A program made the translations under genes and the position numbers. This document shows positions 35,100-47,339 of a stretch of DNA of 64,000 nucleotides, one piece after another. Each line of letters opens with the position of its first letter. Position 1 is the first letter of the stretch. This stretch comes from Gnetum montanum (Eukaryota; Streptophyta; Gnetopsida; Gnetales; Gnetaceae), in assembly GCA_015680685.1 (NCBI GenBank), contig MNCI01025456.1, positions 634,331 to 698,330 on the forward strand. Reading direction: 5' to 3'. The notes under the pieces are model-generated. The model was not told the origin of the DNA. It saw only the letters and a list, made by a program, of their open reading frames with translations, and ran no database searches.

Positions 35100-35600
35100 T
35101 AGACACCTTTGAATATTTGCTTTGTGTGCATACTACTCGCATGCAAAAATAGATGCTTATTTTATAGACCAAAGCTTTTGCACATAATTACACCCTATAT
35201 CATTGTACATGATGCATGGAACTCACCTCTTCTTGATCTTTCTGAATGCATTTTCCTTTGATATCTCCAGGGAAAAATCTCTGATGCTCATTCTTTCATC
35301 AATAATGCTTAACCATGCCCTTCCCATAATGATTGGGAAATCTTCCTTGTAGTTTTCAACCTTGATTACTAGGAAATCAGTACGATAAGACCACCCACAA
35401 ATAGTGGTCACAATGTCTTCAACTAGTTCCAATGGAATAGTGATGTACTACTCTGCTAATTCTAATCTAATATTGCTCTTCTTAAGAGGTAGTAGGTTCT
35501 AGGTAGTGTACATTTCATGAGATGTCAATTTTACACCAAAACTAGAATCAAGAAGAGCTTTACATGGTTCATTCCCAATAATATGTAGATAGATAAGAGG
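35100..35600 (-). pseudogene. Element C retropepsin-like protease remnant
   Basis: The best frame (35432-35223) reads MELVEDIVTTICGW, TDFLVIKVENYKEDFPIIMG, then RAWLSIIDERMSIRDFSLEI. This matches the closing half of the protease of A (PIMMGRA...IRDLSLEISKE). The active-site loop upstream (35560-35510) is degraded. Confidence 0.78.
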
Positions 35601-35799
35601 GCTTCCAAGATCAACTAATTTCCTGGAAAGTTTGCCATCCTAGATCCAATCAGATACAACATGGATGAGCATAATAGTATGGATTTTGGATGGAATTTAG
35701 TTTGAAGGAAACCCAATGAAATGATTTGTAGAGGATGAAGCAAGGGCAAGGTGATCAGCTACCTAAGTTTGTGAGGGTTTAGTAGGGCTACTAGGTTGG

Positions 35800-36470
35800 A
35801 AAAATGATCTTTTACAAGCACAAGATTCCAAACCCCTTGATTGATGAATTGGTTGTAGATTGAGGCCCTAGTAGTGTTACATTACTACAACTGGGCAAGA
35901 AGTTCATCTTGCATGGATGGAGTAGGTGGTAGTTGCATTGAGGTTGGAGAAATAGGTGCATAAATAGGAGGAGGATAAGGATAAAACAAGGCATCTCTCC
36001 TAGAATGTGAAGAGTGAGCTCTATAGTATTCAGAAGGATGGTAGTAATGTTGGAAAGGAGAAACATAACTAGAAGAGTTACATGGAGATAGGGTTGTTGT
36101 ACGTAATACCCATATGGATCTAGTTGCCTATAAGGGTATTGCTTCCTTGGTGGTGGCATCCCCCATGACTATGGTTGGTGCCACTATTGATATTGTTCAT
36201 ATGATTGCGGTGGAGTTCCACATGAATAATATTTTTGTTGCTAATGGAACTACCTGGGATTGCCTTGAGGATGAGACAACCTTCTGGGTGTTTGCCTTCT
36301 TGCTAGTTGTGGATTTAGAGCATACACCTTATTGTTGGCACATTTGGCCATTCCATGGAATAGCAAGACTCATCTTGAACATTATTGTAAGAGTAGGAGA
36401 ATGTGAATGTGTTATTTCATATCATTGGTATGGAATCTAGGGGGTGGCCCAAAATGGAATATTGGTGTGG
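35800..36470 (-). pseudogene. Element C gag Pro-rich tail
   Basis: Minus-strand frames are Pro/Tyr/His/Gln-rich, for example SPFQHYYHPSEYYRAHSSHS and YPPPIYAPISPTSMQLPPTP (36065-35930). This corresponds to the tail at 57900-58130 in H (STSSILPHCYHSLKYYQP). The capsid part is missing because the element is cut near 36500. Confidence 0.65.
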
Positions 36471-36599
36471 AAAACAAAGAATACTAGGAATAATCATGTT
36501 AAATTAGTTGCTACATACAATAGTCTAAAAATCTTTTTTTAAAAAAAAGAGAGGGGATATACTACCACAACATCTTTTTAGTTTCTCAAGGAGGCTTGA

Positions 36600-37640
36600 T
36601 AAGGTTTGAAGGAATTAGCAACAAAATTTTTTGATACGGAGAAACGTCGGTTCGAGCTTCAAAGGATACCAAAGGTGAGAGTCACAGAAATGGAGAAGAT
36701 ACGAGTTGCAATCTCCGAAGAAGTGAAAACAATGAAACCAAAAAATAGAGATCATTTTGTAAACGATGAAAGCCTGCATTCTGAATTTTCTCCATTGGAA
36801 ACGCATTCAAATCACAACCTTGGTTCAAACGCTCAAAATTACGGAAGGCTTCGGATCTACAACAAAACGTAGAGGAAGAAAAATCGAAGTGATGCAGAAT
36901 AGGAAAAGGCCCTAAAATTTCTCTGAAATCACGGTCCCACAGTGCTGCACATTCTCAACTCACTGGAAAAAACGGTGCAATTCCTGTCAGCACAACGACC
37001 CAAACCCTCGCCGTAATAAAAAAACTAAAACTTTCCCACAATAGGAGGAGCCCCTAAGGTTGTTGCTACCCATCAGAGCTTCACGGCGGAAGCTCTTTTA
37101 ATTTCAGTAACGAAATCTTCAGTTTTGGGTTTCTGTTTCAGACCTGCGTGCCTTCAATGCCATCATGGACGTTCTCTGAAAGATTCGCAAGGTGCGCACT
37201 GCACAGAGGATTTCAAGCAGTTGCAAGGTCGTTTCATAACTTACCTTACCCTTTCCTGTAACCAGTGCCTCAAAAAGAGGCCTCCATGGCTCAGAACGTT
37301 TCTAAAAAATAATCCACCGTGAATCCAACCACCGCCGCACAAATGTCATTCGCCGTGGAACCTGTAATCCGAAACAGCAGCCATGCTCGACACTGATGCA
37401 TTTGATATCGCATACCAGTACACTAAACGCAACAACAAAGACACAAAGGCACACTGAGACAGATGTCAAGAGATATTTTGGGCTGATGCCGGTAAATCAG
37501 AGTTGCAGTTCATCAAAAATAAAATTTTAAATGGTCTGGTGATCAATTTAATTCAGCAATGACACAATGTCACATATGCTAATAGCATGAAGCCCTGGTT
37601 TTAGACTTACCTTTTAATTTAATTATTCCAAGGATTCAAG
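36600..37640. other. Unassigned low-copy-like segment with gene-like composition
   Basis: Higher GC and more CpG than the surroundings between about 36630 and 37450, and no match to the element sequences in this window. A plus-strand frame at 36606-36872 (88 codons) is charged and helical (TEKRRFELQRIP, RVTEMEKIRVAISEEV) and could be a fragment of a captured or decayed host gene. A splice-acceptor-like tttctgtttcag lies at 37129-37140. No family was recognised and no complete gene structure could be built. Confidence 0.35.
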
Positions 37641-37901
37641 ACATTATTTTTCAAACATTATTACTACCCATAACATAATTGTAATATTAATGATAAAATA
37701 TTTGTAATATTATATTTATAATATTTACAAATATTAGTGTTAGCACAAATTCCTCCTAATTTTATGTACAACTTCCCAACTACATAACTTCCCAATTAAA
37801 TTAGTGAGAAATATCTCCTAACTACATGGATAAGTTGTAACTCCCTTACTTGGGAGACAAGTTAGCTAAGATATTTTAAGTATGTAACCACCTTTGAACC
37901 C

Positions 37902-37909
37902 TATAAAAA
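37902..37909 (+). promoter_or_regulatory. TATA box of the Copia-like LTR
   Basis: TATAAAAA in ctataaaaagag, a strong plant TATA box. It predicts transcription starting at about 37930-37940. Confidence 0.6.
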
Positions 37910-37933
37910 GAGAAGACATTGGGATCTCAAAGA

Positions 37934-37957
37934 GGGGGGGTGGGGGGTGGGGAGGGG
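37934..37957 (+). other. G-quadruplex motif at the predicted start site
   Basis: Four G runs of 7, 6, 4 and 4 separated by single bases (T, T, A). This meets the usual rule for an intramolecular G-quadruplex with very short loops. It begins 25 bases after the TATA box. Confidence 0.85.
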
Positions 37958-38150
37958 TGTCAAGACATCATACTTAAAAGAAGACATTGACATCACACTT
38001 TGGAAGGCTACTAGCTAGCACTTGGGCTCTCATTTGGAGACACACTTTGAGTCTTGGGAGAAGAGCTTGTAAGAAGAAATTGTGAACGATTACTTGTAAG
38101 ATGGCTTGCTAAAGAAAAGATTTCAACCTCTTTGTCATAGTCCTGTGAGT

Positions 38151-39046
38151 TATGTTTTATTTTTATTTTGTTTAAATTGTTTAGCTAGTGGTTTAGATAG
38201 TATCATCCTTGGCAAGTAATTTTTGGACTTTTAGATTGATCTTATTGTTCTTGTTGCCTAATAGAAATTTTTTGTTAAAATTTTGCCATAGAAGCGCTTG
38301 TGTTTAAAAGCCTTAAGAGCATTTTAGTAGTAAATTTTGTTATTGTGCAACGTATAGGAACTGCTATTGAGATCATTGTAAGAGAGCCTCTGCTTGTAGT
38401 CATGCCGTTGAACGATTCAATAGTTAAGAGGATTCAGAAAATCTTTGGTATTTTGATGGGACCAGAATAGCTTCTTTTTATCTTTAGAGTGAATCTCTGT
38501 GGTATTTCAATCAGAAATTTTCAAGTCTTTTGAAGGTTTTTTTGAATGCAATTGTTGACATCCATTATCTAGCCAAAAATGGAGTCTCATACGTGGTAGT
38601 TTACGCAGCAATTTTTTGGTAGCATAATAGGATTGTCTTGAAGAAATTGCTTATTTGAGCCTTGGAAGTTTGAACAATTCGTAGTTATTGAATTTGGGAT
38701 AGCTTTATTGCGAAGTGTTTATCGTGTCATTTTACCTTGTTTAAATATTTGAGGTCCATGCAAATCTGCTTTCTTTTCTGTCTATTTCCATCGAATCTTG
38801 CTCTATTTCTAGTTTTCATGTGGAACTATCTCTTCCTCTGGGGAAAATTAGAAGTAGATTCGAAGAGTTGTGCTGAAATGCTTTTACAAAATTTTATTTG
38901 TTACAAGTAGGTATTATAAGGACTGCATAGACTAGGTAGTTGAACAAAATAGGAACTCTCAACAACTCACAGTACTTGGCAAAGTTGGCTGAATGTCTTT
39001 AAGATAAGTCATTTGTAGTTTACACATAACGCAATCGTTTCATATT
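38151..39046. other. No gene seen
   Basis: AT-rich, no frame above about 60 codons, no recognised repeat. It may be the rest of the Copia-like LTR. Confidence 0.4.
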
Positions 39047-41005
39047 TCACAACCGCACGCCGCAACAACACACACACATACTCACATTAACTACTGAGTC
39101 TATTTGGAGGTATTTGGGCCTTGGTGTTGCCAGAGACCAGGAGGCACCTAAATCTTGTTTGAGGACACTCGTTGGTGGTCGCGTCCCAAACGGTCGCCAA
39201 CACTTATATTCCTGTAAGTGTGACACAATGGGGCAACATCCCTTAGGATGTTCGTATTGGTAGATGTCACACCCACCATCATTATCTAACTCAATTTTCA
39301 CAACTTCATCTACTACAGCAATTTTTCCCTTACCTCTATGGTAGGCCTATTTAGCTTCTTTTCGCCTACTATGGTTATGATCACTACTCTGCTCTCTTGA
39401 TTCTTTGACAAATTTGAGAGAATTTTGAAATTTTTTTATCCAACTAATCCCACATTTTATCCACCTTAGTTGAAATTTTAGACATATTTTTGGATTGGCA
39501 AGGTCCTTCTATTTACCATCTCATCAAAAGGTGATTCTTCCTCACTATCACAAAATTGGACTTCCCTCTTCCTGATGGAGGGATCCCTATTGTTTTCCTC
39601 TATACTTTCACATTTTCTCAACTCTCCTTCCTCTTTTGCTACTTTCTCAATTAGCCTTTGAATATGATGGGCTTTGAGTTCTGATAGTCTCCCTTGGGCA
39701 TAGACCCCAAGAGTTCTCCTCAATTTTTATCTAAGTCCATCTAAGATACGATAAAGTTGTTCCTACTGAGAATAACCATGGCCAGGGCATCACTGTATGA
39801 GAGAATAGTATTTTTCCATGGTAGTGTTCAAGGGTTCATGGTTTCCTTGCTTCCATCCTTGGATCTACCTTCTCAGATTAGACACTCTAAAGTACATCTG
39901 ATACTTATCATTAAATAGCCTTAGCATTGTACTCCACCTACGGATGGATTCTGGCTCCAAGGATTAATACCAGCATTTTTCTTCTTTGATGAGTGTCCTA
40001 GAAAATGGCTTTAGTTTCTGCCAATTGTTTTTGATATTTTGTAAGGCACAAGCATCGTGAAAATCTTGAAGATGTGTTTGTGGATCAAAATTATATTCCT
40101 CCTCAAGTCTGGGAATATTGTTCATATCAAGTTGTCTAATCCGACTATCTTTCACATTCATAGTTGGAATTTTTACAACCTCTAAAATATTTAGCATGCT
40201 TCGAGTTGCTAGTAAAGGCTTATCATCATCATTATTTTATTGTCATCAATGATTTCATTTGTTACCCCTTTGATCATTATGAACCTAGCGATCATCATTA
40301 TTATCCCACTATTCACCTTCATCACGGTTGTTCTTTCTATAGTGTCTATTAGAACTAGAAAAGGAAAAAGAAGATGTAGATGAAAAGGGTGAAGAGGGAG
40401 GAGGACCTCCACCACCATGGTATCTACCAACTTCCATTCAATTTTCATAGCCAATTTTGTTAGTTTTCTTATCATCTTAATACTTGTCCACGCCCTTGAC
40501 TTGACTGCCATCTTTACCTGAACCTAGGTTGTTGATAGTGGAGCATAGATTCAGGGCTACACCTCCATCATTGGGAACAAGGGATGGATAATTTTCATGT
40601 TGAGAGCCCCCAAAGAGAGGGTCCTGATTGTCATCTTAGTTAAGCAAGAACAAGGGATTGGTGAACCATTTCCCCTTGACACACTAATGGGGTTTCTCTT
40701 GGTGTTGATCTCTCTTGCATTGTGTTTCAATGGGATAATAGTCCTGGTAGTCGTAATCATGCACAACGTACTTCTCTTGAAGATCTTGGATGCCTAACTT
40801 CTTATCAGTTTGAAGTAACATCATAGGAATAAATCGATTAGGAGGCATTATAATGTTGCCTTCCATATCACGCCATCATAGTTGTTCATCTTAATTCAAG
40901 ATAAAAGGTGAAGTCAAGCACATACTCATCTGGATGAGTATATACCACCTTGCATTCTTGAGAGATCAACGGTTTAGCATCATCACACATGTGAGAAGAA
41001 GACAT
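39047..41005 (-). pseudogene. Element D gag, decayed
   Basis: The start at 41005 (MSSSHMCDD) is followed by VVYTHPDEYVLDF, matching VVYAHPDLYYLDF in E. A basic/polar linker follows (40500-40200). The capsid-like domain is frameshifted, with LGVYAQGRLSELKAHHIQRL and IEKVAKEEGE at 39715-39640. A Cys/His knuckle remnant (CDIYQYEHPKGCCPIVSHL) lies at 39265-39210. The 3' end of the element is missing below 39047. The 5' side is intact up to the primer site and LTR at 41142-42119. Confidence 0.78.
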
Positions 41006-41141
41006 TTTGTAATACAAATAAAATATCAATGTGCTTATGTAATTATATTTATGATGAGAATGATGTTGACTTAAGGGTTCCTGCAACAATGTTAATGATA
41101 TTCACTAATCCTAGATAGCACATGTTTCAAACAAAAAGAGT

Positions 41142-41158
41142 CCCTAGCAATGGATCCA
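41142..41158 (-). promoter_or_regulatory. tRNA-Asp primer-binding site of element D
   Basis: The minus strand reads TGGATCCATTGCTAGGG one base after the LTR end. Twelve of 17 bases match the tRNA-Asp complement. Its presence marks 41160-42119 as a 5' LTR for the DNA to its left. Confidence 0.75.
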
Positions 41159-41159
41159 A

Positions 41160-42119
41160 TGATGAGTGGTGAAGGGTACCCCTACACCCAACCATATGAA
41201 TTACAAAGCATTCTCATGCAATCTAATTGAACTCTATGGACTCTATGTCTTCCAACATACTAGGCTTCTAGGAAGTAAACCTTACCCTAATAGTCATTCA
41301 TTGTCTTCTTAATTACACTTGTAATGTACAAGGTTATGGTTAAGTGTAATCAAGGCATATGATTTTTATTATGGTATGTTTTATGCTCCTAGTGCTTAAA
41401 ATGGAGAATTAAAGTATTTTAATAACTAATTTAATTTAACTAATTAACTAACCTCTAACTAGTCCTAACATAAGCATCTGGTCCCACTTTTGTACACATC
41501 CTGAACCCACATATCCATTGCTAAGATTACCAAGTGCTACGCGACTAGGCAAACCAAGCAATAACGCTACTCGGATTACCAAGTGAATACATTTTTACGC
41601 TTGAAGCAATCATACTTATGTGTTTAATCTATTTAGCTTAATTAATTAACTGATTAGTTAAAGTCTAACTTAGCTTAATTAATTGCATAATTAATGAAAA
41701 TAATAAATGCATAAATAAATTATTAATCTAATCCAAGTGCTACAAGGTCTAATCAAAAGACTCATCTTTATTTCCATTCACATTGGTGTGTTCAGGTACA
41801 ACAGTTCTTGGCTAAAGATTTGTATACTTTCTAGCTCTTACTACAAGCACTCAGAGAAATATTCTAGCTCTCAAATAGAAAAACTACAAGATCTCTGCTA
41901 TAGTTATCACATGACTTTTATAAACACAGTTGGTGCGTATGTATTTATAGTTTTTATTCTAGAGCTACATCGATGAGGCCCCATAGACATAGCAAACACT
42001 ACATTGATGTGGCCCCGTGGATGAGGCAACACCACATAGACAAGGTAGCATCGACAAGGCCCCATCGACGAGGCCACATCAACGGGGGCCTATCAACATG
42101 ACACAACAATGATTCATCA
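41160..42119 (-). mobile_element. Shared LTR between E and D
   Basis: 960 bases, from TGATGAATC at 42119 to TCATCA at 41160 on the minus strand. U3 (41950-42119) is full of atcgacgaggcc-like words, six or more. The TATA-like tatttatag is at 41941-41949. The core at 41485-41620 matches the other clan LTRs. Confidence 0.87.
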
Positions 42120-43080
42120 ATGGGCCTTGCAAAAAATAATCTAAAGCACCTTGGATGGTCTTGTTGATTACCTAGGAACTTATAAATCTATTACTATTGA
42201 GAAAATAAAACCAAAAAATGTATGCAAGTAAAAAATATAAGAATAAAAACACAGAAATAAGTGATGTAATGTAGCAAAACAAAGTGAAACTATAGCTTAT
42301 TATTAATGTAAAAAAAAAGGTTTAGGAACTAAAAATTAGAGTTGTAAAAACCTAAGAACACATAAATATCCTTAATGTCTAATGTAGATGGAAAAGTATA
42401 TTCTACTACTAGATTTGCACTTGTTCTTCCACAATCTACTCTTGAACCTTGCTTGCTATAGGCTTGCTCTACTTCGGATGGTCTACATTGGGGGGAGAAT
42501 ATGATTGTGGACTTATGAAAATGCTTTATGTTGAAAGTCTCAAGTCCAACTGAATGTAAAAAATTCCAAAAGTCCTTACAATGAGACAAGTTCTAATTTA
42601 AATAGGAAATCTAGATGTTGATCCATTACTATTAATTTCTGTCATGATTGCTAATAGGTTTTTGACAAATCCTATCACACTTGGAGTTCCTTCATGCAAC
42701 ATGTGAGCAAATTTAGTTGACTTTTTCCTTCCACATGTTTCTCACACACATTTCCTAGTGTGTAGGACTAGAATGCCAAGCATGTGGGATCAAGGCCCAA
42801 ATTCCATACGCTACCCTCACACATTAGCTAGTCTGTTGGGCCTAGATGCCTAGTGTATGAAGTGAAAATAATGATTTTCATAGCCCATAAGGAATTTTTT
42901 CAATCTCCACAAGCTAGAATATAAGGCATTTGCAACATGTGGGCTACACATCTCCATTCTTACATTAAAAACTACCTTAAATACTAGCAATACAAAGCCA
43001 AAACACAACATTTTTGGGTAAATAAGGCAATTGTATCTACCTTTATATTTCCACCAAATTACAATAAAGGTTTTGATTGT
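42120..43080 (-). other. Element E 3' non-coding region
   Basis: Homologous to 10575-11640. Contains repeated ccacaagctagaata and gtgtgtagg words (42750-42930). The bases next to the LTR (minus: GCAAGGCCCAT) are a poor polypurine tract. It lacks the conserved spacer of A, C, G and H, so E is a separate subtype of gag-only element. Confidence 0.65.
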
Positions 43081-44826
43081 GAGCTTCACATATTGCAACA
43101 TGATTTTTCTTTGGGGTGTTCCATTCTCATCCAAGAAGTCCCACATTTTATCTACCTTAGTTGATATTTTAGTAAAAAAAATTTTGAATCAGCAAGGTTT
43201 TCCTTTGCACCACTTCATCTAATAGTGCTTCCTCTTCTGAATCACAAAAATTCACATCCCTTTTGCAAATGGAGTGATCCCTATTATACTCCTATGCACT
43301 TTTCCATTTTTCAATTTTTCTTCTTTTGCCACCTAATTAATCAACATTTGAATCTGATGGACTCTCATTTTGAAAATTCTCCCTTGGCCATAAACCCCAA
43401 GAGTTTCTCTAGTCTTCTTTTAGAATCCATCTATAATGTGCTGAAGCTACTTCCTTTGAAAAGCTTCATGGCATGGGCATCAATGTAAGAGGGAATACTA
43501 CCTTTCCAAGGCTATGTCTAACGATTCATGATTGTTTTACTTTTATTCTTTGATTTTTTTCCTCATAATGAACACTCTCTAATATGTTTGGTACTTATCA
43601 TTGAACAACTCCAACATCATACTCCATCTATGAATGGATTTTGGCTTTAAGAACCAGTACCAACTTTTAAATTTCCTGATGAGTATCCTTGGGGAAAATT
43701 TAATCTTCTACCACTCATTTTCATTGTTTTATAAGATGCAGGCATCATGCAAGAATTGTAAATGATGCTAAGAATTAACATTATATCCCCCTTCAAATTT
43801 AAGGATATTATTTGTGGCAAGTTGTTTAATTCTGCTATCTCTCTAATTCATACTAGGTATTCTAACTTCTTCTAAAACATTAAACATGTTTTTAGTAGTC
43901 AACAATAGTTCATCATAGTCATTACATTCATGTTGGTCCCTATCATGGCCATGCCTTCTATGATGACACATGTTGTGCCTCCTCTCCCAATAATGCTTCT
44001 CTTCCTATTATGACTATCTATGCTCCTAGTTTTCATCAACATGATGGGATTTCCTATCATATTCATCTTGATCCTGATCATTTTTCCTTCTATCTCGACC
44101 ATAGCTCCTCTTGTCAGAGCTTAATGATGAGAAGGGTGATGTAGGAGGAGGACTAGGAGAACAATGCCTACTAGTCCTTCTCCTATGGTCCTTTCCTTAA
44201 TCTTTTTCCTTATCTTTATCTTTCATCTTATCTTTGGATGAATGATTTGGAGATCTATCCTTTGATGTTCTTTAGGCCTTACACTTTGTCCTTCCCTCAC
44301 CAAAGTTCTCCAAGGTTAATTGCAACCATTGACACAGGGTGTTGCCTCAAAAAAAAAGAGGAGAATCTTTATATTAAGAGAGCCCTGGAAATAAATATGG
44401 GCCCTCTTTTTGTGACTGCAAAAATAATGGTGTTAGGACCCTCTTAATCTTAGAGGCTTCATAGTGTGCCTCTAGGTGTTTATTTTTTTTGTATAGTGCT
44501 TTTATAAGTTAATAGTCACTAGAGGCATGGTCTTTTGTCTCATACTCTGGACTTAGTGATTCAATGCCCAACCTCATGAGTTGGACCATGGGCATGACAA
44601 GAATAGACCAATCATGGGGTAACACAATGATGCCTCTCATATTCCTCTAGCATAACTACTCATCTTGATAAAGGATAAAGATGAAATCTAGATAGTAGAG
44701 ATCTGGATGAGCATAGACTACCATTAGCTACTAAGGCTTCTCATTGGTAGTCCTTTTAGTCCTATCTTGCTATTTATTGAAATCATCAACATGTGATGGA
44801 GATTCCTTCTTGTGAGAAGAAGCCAT
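43080..44826 (-). pseudogene. Element E gag, decayed
   Basis: Starts MASSHKKESPSHVDDF at 44826. An Arg/Ser/Asp-rich basic region follows (44215-43930: KDHRRRTSRHCSPSPPPTSP, RRKNDQDQDEYDRKSHH). The capsid-like domain is readable from 43810 to 43350: HLQFLHDACIL, LFNDKYQTY.RVFIMRKK, ETLGVYGQGRIFKMRVHQIQ. It is the same protein family as the gag of D, G and H. Several in-frame stops. Confidence 0.8.
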
Positions 44827-44986
44827 CTTAATAATGTGTATTAAGTGTGCTTGGATATAATTTTATTATTATTATTTTGGATGAAAGATAACTCATTATA
44901 TTTTCCTTACCATAATTTTATATGGATTCACTATTTAACAATATTTAGTGCACCTAGCTAAACTAAGTCCCTGACAATCATTATGA

Positions 44987-45855
44987 TGATGAGCGATGGG
45001 TAGTCCCTATGGCCAACCATATGAATCATAAGTGTTTACATATATTCTAATCAAATTCTATCGACTTATCTACTTCAATGGCTAATATTCTTAAATAGTT
45101 AATTGTATAGTTGTAATTTGTTATCTTTCCAATTCACACTTGTGTTAATCTTTGCATACGGTTAAGTGTGGTTGAGGCATAAGATATTTATTTTGATACA
45201 TTTTTATTATTTTCTTTCCATTTTCTAACTAAATAAAAAAATATTCAATGTTTTAATTAACTAAGTAACTACTTCAACTATCTTAACATAGAAGATTCGT
45301 TCCCACTTGTTGTACACATCCTTATCCTATGTTAACATTGCTAGGTTATCAAGTGTCTACTACTAAACATACCAAGTATCCACTACTAGGATTACCAAGC
45401 ATTAATAAGTTATGCTTAAAGTAGTCGTACTCATGTGCTTATAAATAATAATATTAATAACTTAAAAATAATAATGTAAATTGCATATAAAGTAAAGTGC
45501 TGAAAAATAGAGTTATGCTAATCTAAGTGTTACAATTGATAGAGGAAATCTCGATTTTATCACCATCCATGCAAATGTGTCTAGGTATATATGCACGTGA
45601 ATAAAATGTCATACAATCTCTTCAATCCACATTGTAGGCACTTAGAGGAAAAATATTCTAAACTTTGTAAAAAATATATAAGAATTTGGCTAAAGGTAAG
45701 ACTGAAAAGTGCCATAAATGTGAAGATATAGGCATTTATATACACAATTACTACATCAACACCAACGTACCTATGTCAACACATCCTAGCATGCATCGAT
45801 GGGGATATGTTAATGGGGCTATGTCAATGCAACTTATCACATTGATGGTTCATCA
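44987..45855 (-). mobile_element. Element E 5' LTR
   Basis: 869 bases, from TGATGAACCATCAATG at 45855 to the TCATCA end at 44987. The TATA-like tatata is near 45740. U3 holds atcgatgggg and tcaatg words. The primer site next to it is degraded (minus: AATGATTGTCAGGGA, 44983-44968). Confidence 0.82.
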
Positions 45856-47339
45856 ATTATTTTTAATGTTAAGTTTGAGGGATGATGTTAAGGATTTGGT
45901 AAATTATATCAAGCTTAACATTTCAAATAAGGTCTATATCTTGTAACAACATAAATGTTGGTCTATATCATCATGGTGTGAGACACCACCATGATGTGAG
46001 TATAATTTCATATATGTTAGTTAATAATTTTTTAATATTAGTTACACTATTTATGTTTAATAATTTTCTCGAATTATTTGTTATGTCTATTCTCTTGATG
46101 AATATGATGGTTCTCTTAAGCCTATATATATCTTTGATTTATGTATATTCTAGTATAAAGATAACATGTGATAAACAAGCACAAAATGCTTTGTTCTATA
46201 CTTTTTTTGTAATCTTTTATCGTGCAAGTGTTCTTAACATCGTGACAATATAATTCTCATAGTGGGCTATAACTTAACTATGTTTTTCTAATATCAAGAT
46301 CTACATAATTGTTTCAATTTCTTCCTTGGACCTAGTGATCATAATATCATAAAATTTAATATCAAAAACATAATAAATAGATAAGAATCAAAACATTAAA
46401 ATAGAAGTATGAAAATGACATCTTTTTCTAACTAAATCAATGATACTAAGATGTAAAAAACCTCCATCAAACATCATCTAAACATTCTTAATCTACTCAT
46501 ATATATTATGTCAAATGTGTGAAGCAAAAAGCATATGAAATCACATGAGATTATGTGGCCTCTATGCCAATAAACATGGAAACATATTTTAATAAACATT
46601 TGAACATAAAACATCTTTGTATAAATCCATTCATGAGAAAAAAAACAAACATGAAATTAATCATGCATTGAGCATGAACCTGGCATTTCATGGATGGAAA
46701 TCCTAATTCCTTTAAGGCTTTCTTACTCTTCATTACCTATGTGGGATTTGGGATATTGAGAGGGTGTGAGATTTATGAGAAATTGAGGTTGAAAGAATGA
46801 GAGAATGTAAAAACCAATTTGTGATAAACATGGGAGATGAGTATGGGGAATTCAACAATTAGGATCTACCATGAAGTAGGAGAGATTTCAACTATGTAGA
46901 AGGGATGACTACAAGAATAGAAGACAATGGAAGGAACTCTTCATTAAGGTCAACAGACAAGCTCCCAAGGGGATCCACAAAGGAGAAAGAGAGAAGAAAG
47001 AACATCAAAAAAATCTTCATTATTACTTCATCTCAAATTCTCCTTACATCTTTAAATGAGACTCATAACCTCAATTTATCAAAGAGGAGTGGGGATGTTT
47101 TTCCCACAAATGGCATTCCTCCCATAAAGGCACAATTAACCTCCTCTTTCTTTTTCTTGGATTTTTCCTCTAATTATAGATATCTTAGGTTATTGCTTCT
47201 ACATTTCATGGGTTTCTAGCCTTCTTTTTGTATATAATTTTATGCTAATAAAACTTTCTATCTTCTAAACTCTTGGAAGACTAAATGAGCACCACAAAAT
47301 AACAAAGATAAGGTTTGAGCATTGTTCAAAAACATGACA
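45856..47339. other. No gene seen
   Basis: AT-rich DNA. A 10-base perfect hairpin (catcatggtg, loop of 8) is at 45969-45996. The plus-strand frame 46905-47219 (104 codons) and the minus-strand frames here have no recognised content. The part above 46900 may be the 3' end of the LINE. Confidence 0.5.

Larger units (their letters stand above)
27433..36470 (-). mobile_element. Element C: Ty3/gypsy retrotransposon with a third ORF, both ends missing
   Basis: Minus-strand order: gag Pro-rich tail (36470-35800), protease (35600-35100), RT and RNase H (34645-33480), integrase (33300-32040), internal G-rich tract (32036-32022), spacer (32022-29962), ORF3 (29961-27433). It is the best copy of the pol-bearing type. 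The gag N-terminus and 5' LTR are cut off near 36500 by unrelated DNA, and the 3' end is cut at the LTR fragment. Stops and frameshifts make it inactive. Same layout as element A. Confidence 0.87.
37738..38150 (+). mobile_element. Probable Copia-type LTR, 5' part
   Basis: It starts TGTTAGCACAAATTCC, a usual start for plant Copia LTRs, with a TATA box 165 bases in (ctataaaaag, 37901-37910) and a transcribed-leader-like stretch after it. The end of the LTR, a primer-binding site and any coding region were not found, so it may be a solo or truncated LTR. Confidence 0.5.
41160..45855 (-). mobile_element. Element E: gag-only gypsy element; its 3' LTR also serves D
   Basis: Minus-strand order: 5' LTR (45855-44987), leader, gag (44826-43080), non-coding 3' region (43080-42120), 3' LTR (42119-41160). 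The 3' LTR is followed leftwards by a primer site and the gag of D, not by a target-site duplication. The arrangement LTR-E-LTR-D is what unequal recombination between neighbouring or sister elements gives. No pol is present in either unit. Confidence 0.75.

Noticed and set aside
36114-36440. 108-codon plus-strand frame
   Set aside because: Antisense to the Pro-rich gag tail of element C.
37125-37322. 65-codon plus-strand frame after an acceptor-like site
   Set aside because: Cys/His residues do not form a known finger and no matching exon was found on either side.
45969-45996. 10-base perfect hairpin
   Set aside because: Too short and isolated; no target-site duplication or partner copies to support a MITE.
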